Assembly: GCA_037176885.1 (NCBI GenBank)
Contig: JAWWNJ010000158.1
Coordinates: 434,001 to 498,000 of the forward strand
Origin: Favolaschia claudopus
Lineage: Eukaryota; Basidiomycota; Agaricomycetes; Agaricales; Mycenaceae
Direction: 5' to 3'
DNA: 64,000 nucleotides
Shown: in pieces, positions 56,878-64,000 of the stretch
Layout of the letters: each line of letters begins with the position of its first letter
How positions within the stretch are numbered: position 1 is the first letter of the stretch
Position numbers and translations under genes: made by a program
The notes under the pieces: generated by a model
Databases searched by the model: none
What the model was told of the DNA's origin: nothing
What the model saw: only the letters and a program-made list of their open reading frames with translations

Positions 56878-57989
56878 TGCTCTTCCTCGACGGCCACAGA
56901 CTCTGGCTCAGCCAGCGAGTCGGTGGTGGCAACCCGAGCCACCAGTTCGGAGAGGAGCTCGGACCCAAGCTGACGGATGACCTCGTCAAGGACGTCAGCA
57001 GCTCGGACATCAGCAGGGGTGGGGCAATCCCGCGCCAGGTGCGGGCCGCCACATCGGTAGCAGCCACGGGGAGGCCCTCTTCCGGAACGTGTGCGATCAA
57101 CGTCCATGGGGACTACCTGCGAAGGGGGAGCAGGGGCTGGCATGGCACGAGGGGGAGGCGCATGGGCAGGGACAACGGGGAAGACCCCTGCTGGACGCGA
57201 GCGAGAGGCTGGCGGAGCCGAGGGGGCCTTTGGGAGAAGCCCAGCAGCACGAGCCCGCACGTGCGATTCGTACTGGCGGTATGCTCGGGTCCGCCAAGCC
57301 ATGTAGTCGCGGAGGTCTGGCGGGTCGCTGGACGATGTGATGGCCGCATTGATGGCAGGGTCAAGGCCAGAGCGGAACTTGGTGACCTTGACCAATGGGT
57401 CAGCAAACCCAGCAAGGTCGAAGAGGTCTTCGAAGTCATCAGTGTACTTGAAGACATCCCGGGAGCCCATATAGTATGCCCTAGACTCGAGTTTGTGTAG
57501 GGCGTGGTCCTGCTCGTTCTCCTCAACAAAACGGGAGCAGAACTCCTTGGTAAAGGCGTCCCAGGTGAGGAAGGGGAAAGGGGTTTTGGAGGACATGCGC
57601 TCAGCCCATTTTTGCGCAGAGTCTTTGGACATGAAGGACATGGTGAAACGCACTGCCTTTTCCTCAGACATCTCGCCGCCTTCAACAAACGCCTCCGGAA
57701 CCAGTCGGATGTAAGTCCGAGCTGAGTGAAGGAAGGCCCGGCCAGCCGAGCGGTCGCCGTCAAAGACGAAAGGGGGGTTCGGTCGAAGGACCGTTTTTGC
57801 TGCCGGTGTGAGGTTGGCAAAGAGTCCTGGACTCTCGGCCGGAGGCTCTGGGGGAGCGGCAGGGGTCGGAGCAGTAGTAGTGGGAGGATTGGCAGCGGTT
57901 TGAAAAAGCTCGACCAGGCGGTCAACAGTCCTCTCGAGCCTATCCATCCGCTCGGCGGCGGCTGCAGCAGCGGCGGCAGAGTCGGTCAT
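56853..57989 (-). CDS. Chromovirus B Gag
   Basis: 378 residues; the structural protein that packages element RNA. The N-terminus is Ala-rich, followed by a short coiled coil ([19 protein letters not shown]) and a Pro/Thr linker. The retrotransposon gag domain spans roughly residues 80-240 ([45 protein letters not shown]). A Pro/Ala-rich basic segment precedes the CCHC knuckle [13 protein letters not shown] (~residue 310). The C-terminal tail ends [11 protein letters not shown] and overlaps pol in the -1 frame. The frame is intact, unlike copy A. The start is the first ATG after the LTR and leader (TCAT on the plus strand at 57986-57989). Confidence 0.93.
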   Translation of the reverse strand: MTDSAAAAAAAAERMDRLERTVDRLVELFQTAANPPTTTAPTPAAPPEPPAESPGLFANLTPAAKTVLRPNPPFVFDGDRSAGRAFLHSARTYIRLVPEAFVEGGEMSEEKAVRFTMSFMSKDSAQKWAERMSSKTPFPFLTWDAFTKEFCSRFVEENEQDHALHKLESRAYYMGSRDVFKYTDDFEDLFDLAGFADPLVKVTKFRSGLDPAINAAITSSSDPPDLRDYMAWRTRAYRQYESHVRARAAGLLPKAPSAPPASRSRPAGVFPVVPAHAPPPRAMPAPAPPSQVVPMDVDRTRSGRGPPRGCYRCGGPHLARDCPTPADVRAADVLDEVIRQLGSELLSELVARVATTDSLAEPESVAVEEEQGFLLRDE

Positions 57990-58119
57990 GGTGGGTTCTA
58001 GAGAGGGGGAGGAGGGGGCAAGATTCGCGGTTTGCGCGTCCGAGACAGCAGAGGAGGAGTCCGACGAAGCGTCTGAAAAATCGCCAAAGCGCGCAATCTT
58101 GACCAGTTAATCCCTTGGA

Positions 58120-58130
58120 GCCTTTCTTCT
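58120..58130 (-). promoter_or_regulatory. Self-priming primer binding site candidate, chromovirus B
   Basis: On the minus strand AGAAGAAAGGCT (58119-58130) sits at the LTR end. It is the perfect 12-nt complement of AGCCTTTCTTCT inside the LTR (58251-58262), as in copy A. Confidence 0.65.
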
Positions 58131-58465
58131 GCTGTAAGGGCAACCTTTAGGACCCGAGATGTCTCGAGGGTCTAGCGAGGGAGAATCCAAAGTTAATTAA
58201 GAAGCTACTAAGAATACATCACAGCGCACCTAGCGAGGGAGAATCCAAAGAGAAGAAAGGCTGAGGATTCCCACGCTAGGTGCAGTAAACATATAGTAAC
58301 TAGTTCCCACAAGCTCGGAGCAATCGGCAATGATCCCGGGCCAAGTCACATGCCTTACTCCACGATGACATAGGGCTTTGGGGATTTGACGGGAAAGTGG
58401 GAAATCTGCAGGAGGCCTGCGTCATAGGTGGCTGTGTAGTGCCAAAAGAGGGAGTTCCCCTGACA
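58130..58465 (-). repeat. 5' LTR of chromovirus B
   Basis: On the minus strand it runs TGTCAGGGGAACTCCC ... TTACAGCA, 336 bp. It contains two copies of TTTGGATTCTCCCTCGCTAG and the putative transcript start AGCCTTTCTTCT. The matching 3' LTR has only its first 75 bp. Confidence 0.8.
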
Positions 58466-58555
58466 GTAGTAGGGATTTTTCAAATTTTACATTTGACAGC
58501 TTGAGTTACATGAAGGATTTTTCTCAGTTCTTTATAATTTGCAAATTCCCTACTA
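58466..58555. mobile_element. ~90-bp inverted-repeat element next to LTR B
   Basis: GTAGTAGGGATTTTTCAAAT at the left mirrors GCAAATTCCCTACTAC at the right. It begins at the LTR border. Confidence 0.5.
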
Positions 58556-58705
58556 CATCCCCGAGATATCTCAAAATAAAAATTTTCGACGCTGAGAGTT
58601 TGGTGCCGCGATGCCGCAACGATTAAATAAACGTGTTCGATGTTGCGCCGCCATCAGGCGGAGACAAGCGTGACAATATGTCACAAAGGGGTAATAATGG
58701 GCTGA

Positions 58706-58823
58706 AAAGCCCCCTGGTGACACTCCGAGAGCATTGAGACACTGAGAAATGTAAGGTATCTCTTAAAGCCCCCTGGTGACACTCCGAGAGCATTGAGACA
58801 CTGAGAAATGTAAGGTATCTCTT
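58706..58823. repeat. Perfect tandem duplication, 2 x 59 bp
   Basis: The unit begins AAAGCCCCCTGGTGACACTC and ends AGGTATCTCTT; copies start at 58706 and 58765. A GGGGGAGCTTGCTCCCCC element end follows at ~58827, with flanking sequence like that at 21433-21525. Confidence 0.85.
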
Positions 58824-58899
58824 TATTGGGGGAGCTTGCTCCCCCTTTTATCGGAGCCGTCACCGAAAAGCAATAAGCTGTGCTAGAGAGCGTTTTGAT

Positions 58900-61189
58900 G
58901 GCGTCACTGCCCTTGACGTGCGCACGTCAAGATTGGCATGCTCCGAGTGATACGATGTTCTTCCGAGTGATCCAGCCTGATCCCTACTGATCCAGATTGA
59001 TTGCAACTGATGACGCACCCTTTCAACTGATGGTGCACGGGTGATTGATCCTGCCCAAAGCTGCTTAACGGAAGTGAAAAATACATTCCTCCTTTTCATA
59101 CACGGTACAGAGGGGCAGGTTCTCGACGAGGTGTTGTTAATGGTGCCATTAGTTTTGAGAGAGACTATGGCACCAAGGGGGCACCGGCAGTCTAACCGGT
59201 GACTAAGGGCTAGTTAGTTAGTCCGGCCGCCAGGCCGGAAAAAAAAAAGTTTGACCCCCCAAAATTTGAGCGGGAATGAGCTTCTGGTAGTCTATTTGAG
59301 TGAGAAACACCGTATGCATAAGACACGCGTCGCCTGCCCATACTCTGATAGCTTGTAAATTCAAGATTCCGCTGGTGCCAGGTCTACATGTGGCTCTCTA
59401 GAAGATGTAGTGCCGCCAGTGTCAATGTGGCTTTGTTTGGCCCAAGGGGCCGCCCAGCTGTCAACCTAATGTTGCTATGTTTTGCCTTCCAAAGAAGGTT
59501 GGAAAGCATCCAACCTGCTCTGGCTACTCTTCTTAAGACAGTAGAACAACAACTGAACCTCCAATAAATTTATTCACGGGATGAACTTGAGGCCAATGCA
59601 GTCCGGCGACTTAACCGTGGGAACATATTGCCGTATATAGTGCTTACGTAGTTAGTTAGGATTTGGCCGGTTACTCATGGCGGTGGTCAGATACTGATAC
59701 TGATACTGAGCGGAGTTTAAACCGCGGCCCGATCAATTCCGCTGTCATGATTGACAGATTCTCGGCCATTCCTGGCTAAAGACTTGAACTTGCGTTTATC
59801 TGCGCTCATTCGGCTTGTTCACCGTCAGAGTCAGTGAACTACTAAATTCATTAATAAACTAACTAGTCGCTTGAATTTTCTATCCAAAACTGAGCCATAG
59901 TAACTTAAAGGTGCAGCATTGCGTGTGAATACAAATGGAACGATGATTGTGCTGGCCGCGCTATGGCTCGAAACTGATTTACAAACCATGAGTTCTACTT
60001 GTGAGTTACTAGTATTATATGTGCTTGAGGAAGCACACACTGAATGATTGAATACTTGGGTGATTCATATAACGAGATTATCCAGTGGGTCAATTCAACC
60101 AATCTTATCTGGATTGAGGGCTGGATATTAGTTGGTTGGATGTTCACAGAACGAGAGCTCTCCGAGTTCAGCAATCTACAGATCATCTAAGCCTATACAC
60201 AGAGAGATCTTCGGGCAGTTCACATTCAAATACAGCAATGCAACAATCGAGAAAAAAATAAGCCCCCAAGTATTCCAACAATTTCAGAGTCTGAACACCC
60301 AGGAAAGGTTCCTTGAACTGCCACCCAAGTGTAGCTTGACACAGGATCTGATCCCGCCAGCCCTCGTTTAAGATTTGATCTTGAAAACTTACTTATTTGC
60401 GGTATCTTTCCGAGTCCGGATTCTTTTTAGATCCACTGCCATTATGAATGATTTTGAGTGCTCACTTTGATGGGCTGAATAAAGTTGAATCAATCACTGT
60501 CCGCATTCCGGGCCAACTTCATTGAAAATAATATCAACTTTCAACGATGAAACACCATTGATCTTGCGCGTGAATCGCGATACATTTATTGGATTGGCCC
60601 GGGGTTTTGGTCGGTGTTTGAGTGAAGTGGCTTCAGTATGAGCAAGCCAAACAGTTTGACTCCGCTTCCAATCGAGAAAATGTGCGAGGGGTCTGAAATA
60701 AACAAGGAAACGGGTTGGAAAACAAGTTGAACCAACAAGCACGTGTGGTTGCCGTGATTGATCTTGGATTCGAACTCCGGTCAGTATCTGGAGGACTGAT
60801 GGCAATGAACTGGTCAACAACCAGGGCAGATATGTGGCTGCAGATATTTGGGAAGTATCTTGTACAGTTGAGGAGCTCTCTCCCTTTATTTCCCACTTTT
60901 CCGCTGTAAAATGAGTATATTTCGCGCTTTATTTCAGTATCTGGCCAGTAGACGGCAAGCCGTAATGTTCTTGGATCCGAAGCATGACAGCGAGAGAAAA
61001 GGCGAATAGGACCGATGTCGGCCGAAAATGATAAGTACTGGGAAATATCCCCGAGATCCCCGAACCTCCCCGCAATATTTCGTTTCTTTATTTTCTTTAT
61101 TTTTTTATTTTTGTCCACCGCCATCAGTATCGAGCCGTTAGTCCAGCCCAGAGGTCGGAAAAGAAAAAAACAGCCCTATATATTTTTTT
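58900..61189. other. No gene recognised
   Basis: Only short frames occur. The minus-strand frames between 60494 and 61124 contain no motif I can name and their continuity is poor. Confidence 0.4.
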
Positions 61190-61191
61190 AG

Positions 61192-61672
61192 AATGCCGGT
61201 GCCCCCTTGTATGGCACTGAGTGGAAATTCTATCACAATGATAAGCCAGTCAAAAACTTGATTGGTGGTTCATCCTTCAGAACGTCATTGCCCGACATAA
61301 GTAAAGTTTTTTTCACAACAGTAGATAAGAGGCTTTGCGGTAGCCGCTGGTGGCTATTGGTGGCTAATTTTTCTCGGGACCGGATGACAGCCTCTGGGTG
61401 GATTAGCCACCATTTGTACGTCCCATTGACAGGATGCAGTGTTGGCTACCTTGAGCTGGAGGCAGCAGGCTCCAAAAACTATTGCACACGAGGAGCTACC
61501 GATAGCCACCGGTGGCTACCGCAAAGTCTATTATGTGCGAGAAACGAATCCGGCCGAATTATGCCCCAAACAACAGCGCAACATTGACATTGTTAATTTG
61601 AGTGCCATTCCAGTAACAATTTACACAAGCTCCCCCTGCTGTAGGCCGGTACTCCGGCATACAAATCATATT
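61192..61672. mobile_element. Probable GGGGGAGCTTG-family element with nested MITE
   Basis: It starts ATGCCGGTGCCCCC and ends ACAAGCTCCCCCTGCTGTAG, GCCGGTACTCCGGCAT. Inside, ~61331-61528 is bounded by CTTTGCGGTAGCCGCTGGTG / CACCGGTGGCTACCGCAAAG, a separate inverted-repeat element. Confidence 0.6.
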
Positions 61673-62061
61673 TTTATACATTGAGCACCTCATATAAATA
61701 ATTTACACTCATACACCAAAAAGAGGTACGAAAAGTTGTTCGGCGCTGAATTTGGTGGCTGTACGACTGAAGGCTCCACAACCTCTGCTCCACAAAACGA
61801 GATTTTTTTAGACCCTGGGAGCGTGGGAATTTTGAATTTTTACATGTAATTTACATGTAAATTACATTTGTTCCCTGCGCCGGCTTTGTTTGTTTGTTTG
61901 TTTGTAGTTCTAGGGTTATCGTACCTGGCCCGAAGGCTACGCGATAGTACACTACGGGAGTATCTAGGGCTAGGAATCTAGGTGTAAGTAAGGGAACCGT
62001 ATTTTTACGAGAGCTAAACTTACAATTACATGGCCGGGGAGCAATTTTACACAGCATAGAC

Positions 62062-62496
62062 TAAGGATGGACACGGGTACCGGGTCTACCCGCGGTTTTG
62101 TACCCGGGGTCTGGCGGGTACGGGTACGGGTCCGCACCTCGCAGACCCGCTCGATACCGTGTACCCGCGCAGGTAGACCCGTGAGTCCCGGCAGGCTCGG
62201 CTGAAGCTCGGCTAAGGCCTTTATCGACGCCGCCCAGCCTGCCCCTACCCTAGAAACGGCCGAAATGCGGGAGACCGCTACCTGGAATGATTCTCGTCAT
62301 CAGGAAAGAGTCGAAAACGGGCCGAGCAATGATTTGATGAGCGTTTTGGGTTGTCCGGAAGATGCCGAGAGCTCTGCCGCATACCCGCGGGTGACCCGTG
62401 CGGGTTTACGGGTCGGGTCTTCCACGGGTACGGTACTTGCGGGTAGGGGTACGGGTCGGCGTCTGGGACCCGCGGGTGGACCCGTGTCCAACCTTA
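62062..62496. mobile_element. hAT-like MITE made of ACGGGT repeats
   Basis: The termini are TAAGGATGGACACGGGT / ACCCGTGTCCAACCTTA with the 8-bp duplication GCATAGAC (62054-62061, 62497-62504). Both arms are dense in CGGGTA / TACCCG units. It is 435 bp and has no transposase. Confidence 0.9.
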
Positions 62497-62504
62497 GCAT
62501 AGAC

Positions 62505-63500
62505 TAATCCCCCTAGAGGAATTTACCATGCCCTCAAAACTTACGGAATCTGCCCGATTTAGGTTCCGACTCTGGCTTCATATGCTCTGAGAGAGGTCCA
62601 TGAGCTACATACTACACTAATTGTAGCGAGGGAGTACGTTTTGAGTCTGCCCCAGCCTTATTCTGCAGCAGAAAATGCAATTTAAATTTGAAATTTTTCC
62701 GCCGGTCGATTTGAGACATCACTGATGGCATCAATGATGGGACCTATTTGGTGGTGTTTAGGCCGTGCGCACCATACGAAATACATAAGTTGTAAGCTTA
62801 CGTACACACTACACGTCATATATCCGTGACTATAGACGCGACGCGACGCGCCAAATTAGCATCAAAATACCTTGTTTAACGCTAGGAAGGTGTGATTGCC
62901 TCATAATGAGCTAGCAAAGCATTATGCTCTGTGGGTTCATAAACATCCAATGTATTTCCAGGAACTTAACACAAACAGGACACGGAATTTAGGGTCAGAT
63001 GTGTATTGACATTCACATATATTTGAATGGTGAGCACAACAAAGTGGCTCCAGGGCCTCAAGCCTGGTACTTGAACGGCCTCTTGAGTCAGTAGATCTGC
63101 AAAAAGAAAAACTCTTTGAGGTTCCGAAGGACTCAAAATCGCAAAGAGAACAAGTTGATTTTTTAAGATTTGGCGGGTGGCTGTGCTGAACGTAATTATA
63201 CTTTAAAAGAGCACGGCACAGCCTCAGCGCCGGAAAGGGAAATTCACCCCGTGACTTTCTGTCAAAGCCTGAGAATCCCCGCGGCGACGCGCGCCGGCGA
63301 GTGCAGCGAGCGGCAGTGCGGCGCCGTCGGCCTTGAAAGCAGCAAGTGAGTGCAGGTCAAACATTGAAGGGTCCTGAGTGGCGAAGCCACGGGTCCCACA
63401 GCTCGTGCTTATATAAGGGCGCCGGATTGGCGTGACGCCTATCTTAGTACAGTAAGCTTGTCCACCGGGCCATCAGTTAGGTGATTATTGACAGTAAGTC
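62505..63500. other. No gene recognised
   Basis: A GC-rich patch at ~63275-63330 contains GGCGA/GAGCGGC words like those of the 7954 repeat. Confidence 0.4.
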
Positions 63501-63520
63501 ACGGGGGGCTGTCGAGATGT

Positions 63521-63550
63521 TCAGACGCCGGTACACTGTACCGGCGTCTT
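63521..63550. repeat. Perfect hairpin
   Basis: AGACGCCGGTACA and TGTACCGGCGTCT meet around a single C, giving a near-perfect palindrome. A third ACCGGCGTCTTA copy follows at ~63554. Confidence 0.7.
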
Positions 63551-63781
63551 ACTACCGGCGTCTTAACATACGGGACCGTCGCGAGCGCAGCGGGGTTTCG
63601 GGCGGCCAGGACAACCGGCTATCTGCTAGTTATATTACAGCTGTTCCCGAAATCCTTGAGACTTTTCAAGAAAAAATTGCGCAAGCTCAACTTTTGATGA
63701 GAGTGATAAGGACTACTGGTTTTGGAGATACCCCCGGTCGGCTACCATGGCAAGTCGTCCAAATAAAGGAAACAGCAATTA

Positions 63782-63965
63782 GGGGCGCTCAATTCTTAGC
63801 TCGTCGGCTCGTCTCGTCCCAGAAATTATTTAATTGCATGATGAGCTGATGAGCTGCTGATCCCACTCCGCATTTCTCTCCACTTCCCATCAAATTTGAT
63901 CCCCTCATCAAAAAATCGACATTTTACGGACGAGACGAGCTGACGAGCTAAGAATTGAGCGCCCC
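63782..63965. mobile_element. 184-bp TA-flanked MITE
   Basis: The termini are GGGGCGCTCAATTCTTAGCT / AGCTAAGAATTGAGCGCCCC; the inverted match extends ~38 bp. TA lies at 63780-63781 and 63966-63967. Confidence 0.88.
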
Positions 63966-64000
63966 TACTAGCAGCGATATCACACCGCGAACTAATCAAG

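Overview
This 64 kb window looks like a transposon-saturated chromosomal segment of a filamentous basidiomycete, probably an agaricomycete. The evidence is short GT-AG introns of about 46-66 nt, an Enhancer-of-polycomb-like protein of the basidiomycete type, an intron-rich histone H4 gene, fungal Ty3/gypsy chromoviruses and Ty1/copia elements, and very many small inverted-repeat elements. There is no bacterial or viral gene organisation. All identifications come from reading the sequence; no database search was run.

Layout: 1-1.3 kb holds the 3' part of a spliced gene joining an EPL1-like region to a bZIP-like region. From 1.3 to 17 kb there are inverted-repeat elements (many flanked by TA duplications), a gypsy RT fragment, a degenerate RT relic with a zinc knuckle (9.9-11.1 kb) and GC-rich tandem arrays (13.4-15.4 kb). 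From 17.4 to 20.2 kb lies a copia relic on the minus strand carrying a tRNA-derived SINE with clean target duplications. From 20.7 to 23.8 kb there is a four-level nest of hAT-like and smaller elements, with 8-bp target duplications readable at two levels. A complete four-exon histone H4 gene with unusual tail residues lies at 24.9-25.4 kb. From 27.9 to 31.8 kb is a decayed gypsy copy (A), followed by a host-like gene fragment split by a TA-flanked element (31.8-32.8 kb). From 33.8 to 40.4 kb there are more inverted-repeat elements, a three-exon orphan gene (36.9-37.6 kb) and the 3' part of another spliced gene. From 40.4 to 45.3 kb is a second copia copy split by two large insertions. Then come a hAT transposase fragment, a possible F-box/LRR-type gene, a nearly complete copia element (47.1-52.3 kb), a nearly complete chromovirus (B, 52.8-58.5 kb, minus strand) and a tail of short elements to 64 kb.

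The most informative signals are: (1) the EPL1-like/bZIP-like gene model; (2) the H4 gene, whose exons close perfectly but which reads Arg for Lys8 and Ile for Lys12; (3) in chromovirus B, a GGGTTTT heptamer, 6-nt spacer and 9-bp stem at the gag/pol junction, plus a 12-nt self-complementary match between the LTR and the primer site; and (4) several transposon insertions whose empty sites survive elsewhere in the same window, so boundaries and target duplications can be read directly. The gypsy and copia 3' LTRs all stop after about 72-78 bp, which may be biology or an assembly artefact.
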